A DNA stretch of 64,000 nucleotides from Annona cherimola (GCA_030490835.1 CM059977.1:11994765-12058764); one strand, 5' to 3'. Shown: positions 1 through 19,629, numbered from the stretch's first letter. Notes: a model not told the origin generated them from the sequence alone. Numbers and translations are program-made.

Positions 1-1376
1 CCTCTTACGGCTAAGATATGTAAAAATCCCTCTGTAAAAAGCATCTCTAAAAGAGTTTAAAAGACTTTTGAAAAAAAAGGTTAAAAACCCTAAACGAAAA
101 AGCCATCTAAAATCCTTTAGAAGTACTTTTTAAGGCTTCTAAGGTTCATCACCCCGGCCCCCTCCAGGCTCCCACACACCTGTTTTTTTTTAAATAAAAA
201 ATGAGAGAGCTAATTAACACATAATATCCGTACAGAATATCGTCATAAGAATATATATTGCTAGAACAAATCGTGCATGTATCATAGCAATATTATATTG
301 GGTAATGGACCACTTTGTACCACTTCTATTTTTTAATATATCTATAGGAACGCCCACTACAGTACCATTAACCTCTATCTCCTCTTCCTTGTCATCATAA
401 CAATTATGGATCGAAATTAGATGAAGTCTTGAACCGTGGGTATGTCAAATGTTGGTGGTTTGACCAGGATACATTGCCCGTAAGACAGAAGAGGTTAAAA
501 CTTAAACTATGCTGAAGGGTTCCCTAGGGGGAATGACTATATACCAAACAAAAGGGACAGAAAATTAGGAATCTAATCAGCATACCTGAAGCCGAGAATA
601 CCATTCCTAATATAGGAATACTTTCTAACTCAAAATCTTTGTTGTAGTGGGATATGAGCCCTCTAATATTCCCTATCTTGATCGGATTATACTTCTGTCC
701 GATGAGAAATATAGATAGGAGTTAGGGTTGTAGTACACTACATCTTCTTTTGAGACTGAGGGCTTCCAGGGTCATAAGAATACCCTCAGCTTTGGAATCT
801 CTCGAGGTCACGGGGCGTTGCCTTAACGTCACATGTTAATCTAACTAGGGGCTGAAATACTTAGTTCGACAGTTCTTACACGGAGGTTGCTGGGATGGTA
901 ACCATGCAAACTTTACCGCCTGAGCGTTGGTACGAGAGATTAGTTTGATGGTTCTCCTAACATAATATTTATATCCTATTAGTTTTAAAAATATTTCTAC
1001 ACTAAAATATATTAAACTAACTAGACAGTTGAACTGGTTAATTGATCGTGAGCCAGAAGCTTAATTGGTTGATCGGTCTTATGTTTGGTGTTAGCAAGTT
1101 TGATAAGACAAGTTAAACACAGTTCTTAATTAGGTCTTGGACAGCATGCATGTGGCTACATATAATGGGAAATGAGTCTCGAAGCGATTAATAATATAAG
1201 GAGATAAAAGTTAGGAAAGGGGGGGTTAAAAAAAAAAAAACCAAAAACAGTTGCCCTGCCGATCAATCACCTAAATCAAGAAGGCATGAAGTCATGCATA
1301 AACGTAAAACAAAACTGCTATGAATGGATTTAGTTTTTCACCTAATTAATTAATTAAAGACGAATCTATCTAGGGA
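1..1376. other. Intergenic, no gene recognised
   Basis: This is the 3' flank of the protease gene, which lies on the minus strand. I see no open frame of coding character and no element with clear ends. There is a short A run near 1229-1240. The middle part (about 400-950) is less AT-rich than the rest and may be an old transposon piece, but I found no terminal repeats or target duplications to support that. Confidence 0.5.
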
Positions 1377-8349
<6,973 letters not shown>

Positions 8350-9602
8350 AGTGATTTCTTTACTCATTTCTCTTTCTGATTACTGCTGATGCTCTTGCAA
8401 CAAGTGTTCTTAGTTCCCGTCGAGATTTCCAACAAGTTAGTATTCACTGTATAAGTAGATCTAGCTAGTACTTTTATCCGCAGGCAGCAAGAGATCATCA
8501 CTTTGTTTCTCTCGCAATTTTTATCATTAATAATAATTCGTTTTCTGTTTAATCAGATGCCGCGTTTGTCTATGGAAGATGCACGTGTGAGGCATCAAGA
8601 ACGTGGACTCTTTCGTGCAAATGGCATCTTCAAACACTTGTGAAGAATCCAGGATATGTTCCTAAAATATAGGCTGTCCACTCGTCATGTTGAAGAGTAA
8701 AAGTAGGCATATTCAAACTTCTACCCATGTATTTCGTCCCCGCATACGGCGTGACTGTTGAATCACCAAATTTTAAATTTCATATGTAGCATTACCGAAC
8801 TACAAATCTTAGTAATGACCTTAAATGTAAAACTCTAAAAATAATTATAGAAGTAAAGAAAATAGAAACGAAAGGAAATTAACACCATTTTTAAATTTAA
8901 GCATGAACTTGCAACAGGAATGAAAAGTTTTGAACTATTAAAAAATGAAATTAAAATTCATTAATAGCCTGAAATTATAAAAGGGAATAAAGAATTGCAA
9001 ATTAATGGAAGTGAAAGGAAATTAAATTGCCATTTTAAAAAATAATGAAAATATTTATATTAATTAATAATGGATTAATTAATTTCATTTAAATGTCCGT
9101 ATTGAGTAATTTAAATTGATTTAAACCATCTAAAGATTATAAGTAGCATGATTTAATGACATAAACCTCCAACTCTAAAGATGTGAAAATGGGCATATGA
9201 CATATTTCGATTGAAATTTTGGGCCATAAAATTCATAATTTTTAAAGATTAAGCGTGAACAGATGATATCTGTACATGGGAAATTTTGGGTCGTCAAATA
9301 TGGGAATCGAACTTTAGTTAATGGTCTAAGACTATAGAAAGAGCCAAATTGATGAAAAAAGGAAAATGGGTCAAAATGTCATTATTAGACGTAATGATGG
9401 AAAAGGAGTATTAATTAATCATAAATTAAATAGTTTCAGCGAATTAGTCATGTTAAATAATTTATATTAATTAAATTATTTTAATTCGCAAATGATAATG
9501 CTTTAAGGAGTTATTTAATTAGTCATTGAGATGTGTATAGTAGTTATTTAATTAAGAAGACTAATCTACCTGATTTATGGGATACATACATCGCATATAT
9601 TA
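8350..9602. other. Protease 5' flank and AT-rich spacer
   Basis: This holds the likely promoter of the protease gene. A single G-box core CACGTG lies at 8582-8587, about 235 bp upstream of the start codon. No convincing TATA box at a usual distance. From about 8750 to 9600 I see only AT-rich sequence without open frames or element ends. Confidence 0.5.
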
Positions 9603-10361
9603 GAGGAGTGATTCTATTAGCCCGGGCTAAGTAAATGGTCAACTTAGCCCACCTCAAAAAACCTATTTAAAACAACTTTTTTTTTATTTTTTTCTTCATA
9701 CACTTGTTTATCTAAGTGTATTTAACATATAGACCAAGTTTTACCATTTTTAGAAATGTGCATATATTTTTTTTAGATTTTTGAAAATAAGGATATTTTA
9801 AATGCATATATACACATAGATGTTTAAAAATCTCAAAAAAATAGATAAACATATTCAAAAATGGTAAAACTTGGTCTATATGTTAAATACACTTAGATAA
9901 ACAAGTACATGAAAAAAAAAGTAAAAAAAATTATTGTAAATAGGTTTTTTGAGGTGGGCTAAGTGGGTCATTTACTTAGCCCGGGCTAAGTAAATGGCCC
10001 ACTTATCCCACCTCAAAAAACCTATTTAAAACAACTTTTTTTTGTTTTTTTCTTCATACACTTGTTTATCTAAGTGTATTTAACATATAGACCAAGTTTT
10101 ACCATTTTTAGAAATGTGTATATATTTTTTTTAGATTTTTGAAAATAAGGGTATTTTAAATGCATATATACACATAGATGTTTGAAAATCTTAAAAAAAT
10201 AGATAAACATATTCAAAAATGGTAAAACTTGGTCTATATGTTAAATACACTTAGATAAACAAGTACATGAAAAAAAAAGTAAAAAAAATTATTGTAAATA
10301 GGTTTTTTGAGGTGGGCTAAGTGGGTCATTTACTTAGCCCGGGCTAATAGAATCACTACTC
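9603..10361. mobile_element. Two near-identical fold-back MITEs fused head to tail
   Basis: Each unit is about 375 bp and nearly a perfect hairpin. It opens GAGGAGTGATTCTATTAG followed by the palindrome CCCGGG and closes with the complement ending GAATCACTACTC. Unit 1 runs from 9603 to about 9983 and unit 2 from there to 10361, sharing one copy of the palindromic end (TTAGCCCGGGCTAA at 9976-9989). The composite is flanked on both sides by TA. The two units differ at only a few positions, so the fusion looks recent. No coding capacity. Confidence 0.8.
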
Positions 10362-10366
10362 TACTT

Positions 10367-10682
10367 GAGGAGTGATTCTATTAACCCGGGCTAAGTAAAT
10401 GGCCCACTTAGCCTACCTCAAAAAACCTATTTAAAACAACTTTTTTTTATTTTTTTCTTCATACACTTGTTTATCTAAGTGTATTTAACATATAGACCAA
10501 GTTTTACCATTTTTAGAAATGTGCATATATTTTTTTTAGATTTTTGAAAATAAGGGTATTTTAAATGCATATATACACATAGATGTTTGAAAATCTCAAA
10601 AAAATAGATAAACATATTCAAAAATGGTAAAACTTGGTCTATATGTTAAATACACTTAGATAAACAAGTGTATGAAGAAAAA
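10367..10682. mobile_element. Third copy of the same MITE, right end lost
   Basis: Starts GAGGAGTGATTCTATTAACC five bases after the fused pair ends. It follows it closely through both arms to ACAAGTGTATGAAGAAAAAA, where it breaks off into a GC-rich stretch at about 10690. Confidence 0.75.
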
Positions 10683-10689
10683 ATGGAAA

Positions 10690-11675
10690 AGCAAAGAGGG
10701 AGGAGAGAGACCGGCGGCCGACTGCGCTGTTTGTGCCGCCGACATGATGGATTTACAAGTTGTAAATGATGACATGTATGATTTTTCACTTCTAAAATTC
10801 TATGGATTAAGGTTTTGCCTGAATTAATCTATATATGATTTGATATTTGAGGTTAAACTGATTTTATATGTATAATATAATAATGTAAAACTTATGATTT
10901 AATCATGTGAATTATGAATTTTTTTATGAATATTTATATATATCATCACAACTCATATTACATTTAATCATATTCATAACCCTTAAGCATTCACGTGAAT
11001 TATGAATTTTGAAGGGTAATGGAATGCTCAAATATTTCGCTATTGATTTAATTGAACTTTTATCGTGATTCATAATAAGCAACATAAGAAATGGTTAGTA
11101 TAGAACCTATTTAATGTAGGATTCAGATGCATACGAATGTATAAGATATTCTAATAATCTTGAGTACTCTCTTGAGTAAATACTTTGAATATTTAAATAC
11201 AAGTTAGCTTATGATTTTAAAAGTGATGACATAGGTCAATGAGAAGTACACGATTTTGAGAGGTGTGATGAAACCATATTTGAATTTGAAAACTTGGTAT
11301 ATAAAATGATTGAAATGAACGATAATAATTCTTAAGGAAATGAATTCAATTGGTTTAAAATTCAATTGGAAAACCTATTTTGATATTTAAAAATATAAGT
11401 CAATGATTGAATGAAAAACGAAAATGTAATCTACTGGACTTTAAACTGATTATATGGTTGCAAGAGCTATATTTTATGAAGCAAGAGCTATATTGAATCT
11501 AAATAGATTTTATAAAAGTGAATGTCATTCATATGTCGTGTATAAAGTTAATTTTAAGTTTCAAATGTGAATTTATATGTTAATGGAAACGTTTATTTGA
11601 TGTATAAGTTTATTTAAGGGTATTTTGGGATACAAAAAGATATAAAGGCTTAAGTATCCTATATAATCATCGAGG
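10690..11675. other. Intergenic, no feature recognised
   Basis: A short GC-rich patch (10690-10750) beside the truncated MITE, then AT-rich sequence. No open frame or repeat ends seen. Confidence 0.45.
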
Positions 11676-11704
11676 GTGACCGAATGCACCCAGGTGCATT
11701 CAGC

Positions 11705-12240
11705 TTCAGTGCACCCGGGTGCATTTCACCCATTTGTTTTTATTTTTTTGAAATTTTTTTCATATAATTGTTAATCTAGGTATATTTAATATATGCATTA
11801 ATTTTTACCATTTTTGAGATTTTGAGATATTTATTTTTTAAAATCAGTAGCTTTTTTGTAATTCATAAATTACAAAAATGCTTCATAAATTACAAAAATG
11901 CCACTGATTTTAACAAAATCAAAAACAAATATCTAAAAATGGTAAAAAATTATTATATATGTTAAATACACCTAGATTAACAGTTGTATAAAAAAAGTTT
12001 AAAAATGAGTTTTTGCACCTAATGTTTTAAAAACCGAATCGAGGGAATGAACCGGTTTTGTGACCGGTTCCCGGTTTTTTCGGTTCAACTGGTGCAAACC
12101 AACGGTCGAACCGTAGTTGAACCGGAAAAACCAATGAATCGGGACATGACCGGTTCACGGTCCGACCGATACAAACGCCCGGTTCTGTCCGATTTTTAAA
12201 ACATTGGGTGCACCTAAGCTAAGTACACCCAGGTGCACTG
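11705..12240. mobile_element. Fold-back MITE with GTGCACC ends, interrupted by a second MITE
   Basis: The left end CAGTGCACCCGGGTGCATT and right end CACCCAGGTGCACTG are inverted repeats. Inside, the arms carry TTAATCTAGGTGTATTTAA and the complementary TTAAATACACCTAGATTAA. The right arm is split by the element at 12022-12208. Another copy of the terminal motif (GCACCCAGGTGCATT) sits just outside at about 11688. Confidence 0.65.
12022..12208. mobile_element. 187-bp MITE nested in the one above, 8-bp duplication
   Basis: Ends are ATGTTTTAAAAACCG on the left and the complementary CGATTTTTAAAACATTGGG on the right. The interior is rich in CCGGTT words. TGCACCTA stands directly on each side (12014-12021 and 12209-12216) and the flanks join into the uninterrupted arm of the outer MITE. 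An 8-bp duplication suggests the hAT superfamily. Confidence 0.75.
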
Positions 12241-12724
12241 TACCACGTTCCATATATCATTTATTGTAAGTTTCTGAGACATATTTCAAGGGTAGATAGT
12301 TCACACAATTGTAGTTAACTCAAAAGCAAGATGGAATTATTAAATTCCATATTGAGGATTTTAAATGAAGTTAAAATATTTGTATATGTGTAAAATGGGC
12401 TAGAGCTGCTTGTAAAAGAGGTTTTCGAGCTGAAAAATACTAAGTTCTTGATAGGTAGAACATATAATCAAATGCCATTTTGCATGAAACAAACATGTGT
12501 AAAAGCATAAATATATGTTCTGCATTTTTTGTTGGTTATCATAGGAAAGAAAAGGAAAAAGCAGAGGAAGAATAAATGCTAATGTAAGCAAGTCTTTTAA
12601 GTATTTCTTTTCAAAAACTTGGTAATAAGTTTGTTTATTTATGAACTTTATATACAATAAATGCTATTACAAGATAAAATACTTTTATCTATCTAAGGTG
12701 TGATTATATGCAATATATTTTATA

Positions 12725-13055
12725 TATGCTTAGCTTACAATATTTATTTTTTAATTTTAATTTTATTTATTAGTTATTTTTCTTCATAAACATATTTTTC
12801 TAAGTGTATTTAATTCATATACCAAGTTTTACTATTTTACAATACTTATACATATTTTTATTTTTAAAAATCAAGTTTTTTAAGGAGTGAAAAATGGCAT
12901 ATATGCCCCCCAAATTGATATTTTTAAAATAAAAAATAAATATGTAAAAGTATTATAAAATAGAAAAACTTGGTATATGAATCAAATACACTTTAAAAAT
13001 ATGTTTATGAAGAAAAATCAGAAATTAAAAAATGAATACTGTAAGTTAAGCATAT
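12725..13055. mobile_element. Fold-back MITE
   Basis: The left end TATGCTTAGCTTACAATATT is mirrored by the right end AATACTGTAAGTTAAGCATA. The arms carry the shared core (TAAGTGTATTTAA, ATACCAAGTTTTACTATTTT) and its complement. No coding capacity. Confidence 0.7.
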
Positions 13056-13075
13056 GTACAACATATTTTATAGTA

Positions 13076-14173
13076 TCATGTCTCTATCTAAAATGTCTCT
13101 TGTGATGTGAATTTTTTATTTTGTTTTACTACCATATTTGGGAATGATCCTCATGTGTGTTATGTTTAGGATCATAAATGAGTTAGGAGCACTCATTCAT
13201 GTCACAAAATGTGTACGATGAATGTATGAATGATCTATATACAAGAGCAATTTAATGGAAGCTTTATTAAAATTGCTAATAAGTGTTATTATCATTCCTT
13301 AATTATTACTCAGTCATTAGAGTAAAAAAGTTCGCAACACACTTTAATGGGAACTTCATCAAGGTATTAATTACTTAATCATTCGAGTTGAAAAATTCAT
13401 AGTGCTTGATTAGTGTCATCTACCAACCAATGCAAGATCATTGAATGATACATGTCTTTAAAATCATCTTATGTCATATATGCATAAGAATATACAAAAG
13501 TTCCATGTTTACTTTAAATACTTACTAAGTATAATTACTTTTCAACTAACTAGCACTTGCAACTAATGCAAACTTTATAGCAAAATCTCCACTGCTAAAA
13601 AAACATTGAAGATATCGATTATTTTTGGTGCTTTGGAAATAATTATTTTTTTGAATGATGATTATTAAAGCTATGGGAAAATATTTTTTTATGGAATATG
13701 GCAAGCATTAAATTGGAATATTTATGATAATTGATATAGTAATTGAATTTTTGGGCGGGAGTGATTGTATTATGAATTGAATGATGTAGAAACATGTTAT
13801 AATAAACTTGGAGTAATAAAAACGAATGATTAAATAGTATGTTAATTCATAATATGTCTATCAGGTTTAGAGAAAAGCATCTACCTCTAAAAGGTGACTA
13901 AATCTGCCAAATCTTAAATAGGAAGAATGAAACTAAAAAATTTATAATAATTACATTTACACTAGGAAAGCTTTTCGCCACTTAAAAAAGATTCATAAAG
14001 TAAGGATCATGTCATATAATTTAATTAGATTAAATGATTGGCAGTACTTTTATTTTTCTTATAATAAAGAAAAAATGTGAAATGCGAAAAGGACAGATTA
14101 AGCGAGTTGAATTTCAATCTTGTGATTATGGGCCAAGATTTTTGTACAAACTAGCTCATATATGTGGGAAACT
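13076..14173. other. Intergenic, no feature recognised
   Basis: AT-rich sequence without convincing open frames. I see no repeat with clear ends. Confidence 0.45.
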
Positions 14174-14457
14174 GATTCAATGCACCGAGTACAAAACCTT
14201 ATTTTTTTTATGTTTTAAAACTTTTTTCACACAACTGTTAATCTAAGTGTACTTAACATATGTATCAATTTTTACCAATTTTGAAGATTTTTAGATTTTT
14301 TTTTTGCATTTTTAGTAAATTATTTAAAAATACAAAAAAATATCTAAAAATCTCCAAAAATAGTAAAAATGGATGCACATATTAAATATACTTAGATTAA
14401 CAGTTGTGTGAAAAAGGTTTTAAAAAAATAGGATTTTGCACCTGGATACATTGAATC
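14174..14457. mobile_element. Fold-back MITE
   Basis: The ends GATTCAATGCACCGAGTAC and the complementary GGATACATTGAATC pair with each other. The arms hold AACTGTTAATCTAAGTGTAC and its complement TTAGATTAACAGTTGTGTG around a short AT-rich loop. Confidence 0.7.
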
Positions 14458-15391
14458 AATTTCCCATATATGTGAGTGCATAATCAGGTTGTTATCCGAT
14501 GTCATCTTATGGTTTTTTTAATGAATATTTATATACATAACTCATATCATATTCAAGCATATTTATAACCTCACAAAATTTTCAATAATACCCCACGCAA
14601 GGGGAAACTATAAATCTTTCACACCATGTAAATGTCGTCTGTTTGTTGTGAGATGGTAAATATGATTCGTATGATTATTAATAATTAATGTCAAGTTTAT
14701 TACTTTATTCATTTGGATTTAAGTCGAAAGTCTTAGGAACAAATGGGCATCAAACAATAGCAAATGTGCTTTTCTTTAGGGATTGATCTGACCTCTAAAA
14801 GGTAATTTGTCACGTCATCATATCAATCTTGGTAGTTTTTATTACAGTTTTCTATTTAAGCTTTCTCGGGCAATCAATAGAACTCTATTAAATTTTGTTC
14901 AATTATATGATAGCCCATTAAACTTTTCTTAAATGATTTTTAATAAGGTTTACTAGCGTTTACTATTAAACTCTTAAATTAATCTTTAAATAAAAAAATA
15001 TTGAACGCCAAAAAAATTCTACTAAAACGCATCAAATCTATCAATAAAAAAGTATATCTAAGGAACATATATGCGCCCGGCCAGGCATTGGATTCCTAAT
15101 TAATAGCCGTAGTAGTAGATCACGCATGCAGCAAGGGAGAAGTGGTGAGGAAGCAAAGAATGCATGGAAGAGAGGAATGTTAACGAGGAAAGAAATTGAC
15201 CTTTTGTTTAGTAGAAGGTATATGACATGCAATAACGTCAACCCATCACACACTTTATGTTTCAACGGGACAATTACATACGGAGACAAGAAAAAAGGAC
15301 TTGCAGTGCCCATCTTATTACAGGATGATAGAGCTGCGAGCTAGCCTATGCTCTATCACTTCAATCATCATTTTATTCCACCACATCCGTC
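14458..15391. other. 3' flank of the LEA-related gene
   Basis: No gene recognised. The piece from about 15050 to 15350 is closer to average base composition and probably contains the 3' untranslated region of the gene on the minus strand, but no clear end can be placed. Confidence 0.45.
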
Positions 15392-16469
15392 CTACCTCTT
15401 GCACACAACTCCTCGTCCATCCATGCCGCTGCTGCATCGCAGGCTTGCAAATCGATCCTCATCTCCATTGCCAATGTTTTTATTGTCACCATTGAATCTA
15501 GCGACGGCGCAGTCGGCGGCGAAGATGCCCGACGAAGAGAAATCTCTCTCTCCTCCCATTACCGGCATGGCGGCGCCGGCGTCGACCCTTCTGCTGTAGT
15601 TGCTCGCGTACGTCTGTCCCAACACGCCGTTCACACCGTCCGTCAACGAATAGAACTTGAACCCAAGGTCGAGGTGAGCAAAGCAATCGTCGTCGGTGAT
15701 TCCATATCCATGGACCCGAGACTCTTCGTCGGTGATGGGAACAACGGTGGCGGAAATCCGGAAATTCCCGTCGGCTTCGACCACGACTCCGTTGGCGTCG
15801 TGGGAGCGCGTGATGGAGAGGGTGGGGAGGAGAGCAGGGCGCCACTGGGAGCCTTTGGCTTGCGGGAGGAAGATGGGTTCGCCGTCAAACTCGAGAGCAA
15901 GGCGGTCGAGGAGGTCGTCCCATGCTGCCGTATTCTGGGCGCCGAGGAAGAGACGGTGGCCGCTGAAGAGGATGCCGAGGGATTGGACCCAAGTGAAGTC
16001 TCGACTCATGGAGGGATTTCTCTTGCCAATGAAGTGGGCATTGATGTGGAGATTGGAGTCGGAAAGGAGGCAGAAATCACGGTCTCTTTGGCCGTGGAAG
16101 TAGAAGGTGATGCCGTCGCCGCCGATGAACCTTGGATCTTGGCAAACGGCTCCGGGCCTATCACAGTCTGCAGTGAAATAAACACTCTTATTAACTATGA
16201 TGCATGTATTAACGAGGAGAGAAGAGAAGCAAAGAGGTAAGATTGCTAGCTTGGCACTAACTGCAGACGGGCTTGCAGGCAACGCAGTCTATGACACACG
16301 TGTACCGGCATTCTTTGGGGCACACGTGCTTAATCCCATAGCAATGCGGGTACTCCTTGAGATCGCAACGGACTTTCTTTGGTGGGCCGTTACGTGCCAG
16401 GGCTCCCCCAATTGCCAGAGCCACGATGAGGACGCTACATGCACCAACGGCCATGATGAATCTAGCCAT
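15392..16469 (-). CDS. LEA-related secreted protein with Root_cap domain
   Basis: Two exons (16469-16262 and 16167-15392) join in phase 1 into 327 aa; the joined codon (A|AC) encodes the Asn in KPVC-N-CDRPGAVC. An N-terminal hydrophobic segment (residues about 5-26) looks like a signal peptide. It is followed by a Cys-rich stretch (about 35-75, spaced C residues in CYGIKHVCPKECRYTCVIDC) and then the long conserved domain: DPRFIGGDGITFYFHG, DSNLHINAHFIG, RDFTWVQSLGILF, PITDEESRVHGYGI, GVLGQTYASNYS and AMPVMGGERDF. This is the plant family annotated as late-embryogenesis-abundant-related or Root_cap (PF06830). Its biochemical role is not settled, and secretion to the wall or root-cap mucilage is an inference. 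Length and order match Arabidopsis members. A TATA box and two RY-type motifs lie upstream. Confidence 0.92.
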
Positions 16470-16530
16470 TGAAGAAGATATGATATACTCAACGGCTGAT
16501 ATCGAGTGTTGAGCTGCTATGTCTCTGGTA

Positions 16531-16606
16531 TGCATGTATTCCTATCCTTTTATAGAGAGAAGGAGACGAATGAGAGAGGAACTCTTCTCTCGATTTTGTA
16601 TGCATG
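16531..16606 (-). promoter_or_regulatory. TATA box and two RY motifs upstream of the LEA-related gene
   Basis: On the minus strand CTATAAAAGG (16555-16546) lies about 80 bp upstream of the start codon, a good TATA box. The RY core CATGCA/TGCATG occurs at 16531-16536 and 16601-16606, each within a GTATGCATGTAT block. RY motifs are bound by ABI3/FUS3/LEC2-type B3 factors in seed genes; whether they act here is inference. Confidence 0.55.
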
Positions 16607-16929
16607 TATGCTGTTGTAGCTTTGGCGATGTTTCCGGATCTTGCCCAGCTTGCCTTCCTTACCACGCATGCCGCCGGTGAATGAAATTGCAACATAGGCT
16701 TACATGAACTTCTCTTTATTAAAGGATAGTTTTGTACCCATCATTGATTAATACTTGACTTAATCCAATGTTTATGCATTTCCATATTATTCCTCATGAT
16801 ATATGGGATGTAGGCAACTTCAATATCACGTTTGCAAATTAATGCAAATGCAAGATATCCTCACCGGAACAGCAAAATGGCGTAAACATGGAAAATTGCA
16901 TTGATAATAAATGCATTATCCTAGTAGCT

Positions 16930-17250
16930 CGGGCCCACTCTAATAAACTTATTTATTAATTATTTTTTCTTTTATAAACTTGTTAATTTAGATGTATGTA
17001 ATATATATGTATTAAAATTTTCAGATATACGTATATATTTTTTACATTCTAAGACATAATAGTATTTTCGTCATTTTAGATGATTTAAAATTACTAAAAT
17101 AACCCTATATTAAAACTTTTAAAAATATATATGCACATCTTCAAATGTAAAACTTAGTTTATATATTATAAATACTTGGATTAACAAGTTTATGAAAAAA
17201 AAAATTATTAAGATTTTTGGAGTAGGCTAAGTAGGCTAACAAATTACTCC
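16930..17250. mobile_element. Fold-back MITE, worn
   Basis: The left arm AAACTTGTTAATTTAGATGT pairs with the right arm TTGGATTAACAAGTTTATG. The right end GGCTAAGTAGGCTAAC is related to the MITE at 9603. The ends are degraded. Confidence 0.5.
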
Positions 17251-17817
17251 TCTTATGATATAAGTCCTTGTTTGTTGTAGCTTGCAAATGCAAAGGAGAA
17301 GGCGCTTTAATTCATCGCTTTTATGAATTTCTACTCCTTGTCGTAGCTTGCATATATGTATACGTAGTGCATGCAAAGGATGGGAGGAGATGCTTTGCTT
17401 ATCTACAAGGCTCCAACTGCTGCACTTTGAGTGAGGGTGAAGCTGCCTGTGCCGGCGCATAGATATGGGCGGAGCAGTGGGCCGGGCTGGGTTTTGATCC
17501 AGAACATGTGAATGTCAGCTGAAATTCAATGAATTATTATTATTAGGCTTTGTATCCGACTCTATTACATTTCTTTTTGAACTCGGTGTAATTCCTTCGA
17601 TTCTCGGTGCCAAAAGGATTATGAATTCGCATGATCAGCTGCTGGGACCATCATCTCTTCCGGCCGTTGTTCGTCCATATCTCACTCTTTCGGGTTGTAT
17701 AAAATATGAGTTCTTTCCATCGCTTGCTACTATGATTTTGGTAATTAATTTTTCAATGGATCATATATATATATATATATGTATGTATGTAGGAGCCTGA
17801 TTATATATATAATAATG

Positions 17818-18141
17818 TATTTTAGACTAAAATACAACATTCATTTCTTTTTATAATTAGTTATACTTTTTTAATTTTTTTCATAAAAATATTTTTCTAA
17901 GTGTATTTAATGTATATATGAAGTTTTGTCATTTTACAATAATCCTACATATTTATTTTTTATTTTTTAAAAGAGTGAAAATGACTTAAACCCCCTAAAA
18001 TTGATATTTTTTAAAATAAAAGTATTGTAAAATGGTAGAACTTGATATATAAATTAAACACAATTAGAAAAACATATTTCTGAAGAAAAAATTAAATAAA
18101 AATAAAATAAAATAAATGTTGTATTTTAGCTTAAAATTCAT
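17818..18141. mobile_element. Fold-back MITE
   Basis: The left end GTATTTTAGACTAAAATACA pairs with the right TGTATTTTAGCTTAAAATTCA region. The arms carry CTAAGTGTATTTAATGTATA and the matching complement around 18045-18075. Directly upstream is an AT dinucleotide run (17764-17780). Confidence 0.65.
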
Positions 18142-18169
18142 GATGGTGTATATAATCATGCTCCATATA

Positions 18170-18206
18170 TGTGTAGATCATATTCATAAAAAAATGTATA
18201 GATCAT
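18170..18206. repeat. Micro-insertion with A tail
   Basis: TGTGTAGATCAT (18170-18181) and TGTATAGATCAT (18195-18206), 11 of 12 identical, flank the 13 bases ATTCATAAAAAAA. Confidence 0.5.
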
Positions 18207-18864
18207 GTTTTGAGTACTTAATATTAGCTCACACAAAAAAAAATGGATAATCTATATTAATAAGATGGATTTTCCCTTCAAAGTCGACAGGTGGAAATTT
18301 TGATTGCCTAAACCGTATAATATTCCAAAGAAGAGTGACCAAAATTTGCTTCTGTAATTAATATCAAAATTAGTATTTAAATCAGGGTAATGCAGTATGC
18401 TTTCGTTGGGCCAGTGATCATTTAATTTCTTTTCAATTTCTTCTTCCATATTCAAAATAAAAAAATAAAAGTAAGCCGTAATTTGTAAAGTTATTATCAG
18501 CATCCCATTGATATTTGACTTTTGTCAACAAGTGGAATTTTGACAGCTCATGGAGAGAACTTCCTAAACAACATGCAGCATGCTTCCTTGCTATTCTTCA
18601 AGAAATCAGCCCATGCGTGGATCGTTCTGTTAGTATGGGAATAAAAGGACAAATTCCTGCTGCCCCATAATGGGCAAGGCCTGCTGGAAGCCTAGAACTT
18701 TGTTCATTGCTTCTTTGATGGTGTTGATCCAGAATTGGATTCAGAAATCAAATTTTATAGATACAACAAGCTAGGGGACGAGCTAAGAGCCTGATGCAAC
18801 AACATATCTAATTATTTAATTGATCGAGAAATCATTGGATTAGGGGTTTTTCATCTATACCTAC

Positions 18865-19474
18865 TAGCGTGTTAATAATCATGGTCAATGCGTAAACCCG
18901 CTCGTTTAACCCGTTTATAAATGGATTTGAGTTGAGATTTTTGAATAAATGAGCTATGATCCACCAACCCGTTTAATTATTTAATTAAATAAATGGATTA
19001 GGGTTGAGATTTTATAACTCGTCAACCCGTTTAGTAACTCATTTAACCCATATAACCTATTCAACCCGTTTAATTCGTTCAACTCATTTAACTCGCTTAA
19101 CTCATTAAAGTTTTATATATATACATGTAAACTTCTTGATTATTTTTTCTCTCTAGTCTTCCTCCAGTCACTTTTTTTTTCACTGCTGCCTTAATTTCAT
19201 TTTTCCATTACTGCCCTATTTTCATTTCCCCTACGCCGAAAACACCCTCTCTTCTCTCCCTGTGAAATCATCGTTTATTAGAATCTAGGCTTTCAAATTA
19301 TTTGTCATATAACCCGTTAACAACCTACCTACCCATTTAATAAATGGGTAGTAAATGGATTAGAGTTGAAGTTTTTTAAATGGGTTAATAAACAGATTAG
19401 GGTTAAGATATTTTAAATGGGTTAAGATTAGGATTATGCTCCAACCCGTCTAAACCGATCTGTTAACACCCCTA
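18865..19474. mobile_element. Nonautonomous hAT-type element, 610 bp, 8-bp duplication
   Basis: ATACCTAC stands immediately on both sides (18857-18864 and 19475-19482). The ends are TAGCGTGTTAATAATC and the complement of TAGGGGTGTTAACAGATC. The subterminal parts are full of AACCCGTTT and AAATGGGTT words in opposite orientation. No transposase frame inside. The 8-bp duplication and TAGGGGTG-like ends fit the hAT superfamily. Confidence 0.8.
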
Positions 19475-19629
19475 ATACCTACGAGGTTGAAAGAGTGTCA
19501 AAAATTTACATTCATATCCGTAAGATTTGCTTAAAGAATACTTATAAATTCAAAACTTATTTTTATTGGTATTGTTACACATTGTGACATTGATGTTACA
19601 AACTAGTCTTTCACAATTCTCAAATTAGA

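Noticed and set aside
15674..16240. 188-codon open frame on the plus strand
   Set aside because: It is antisense to exon 2 of the LEA-related gene and shows no domain.
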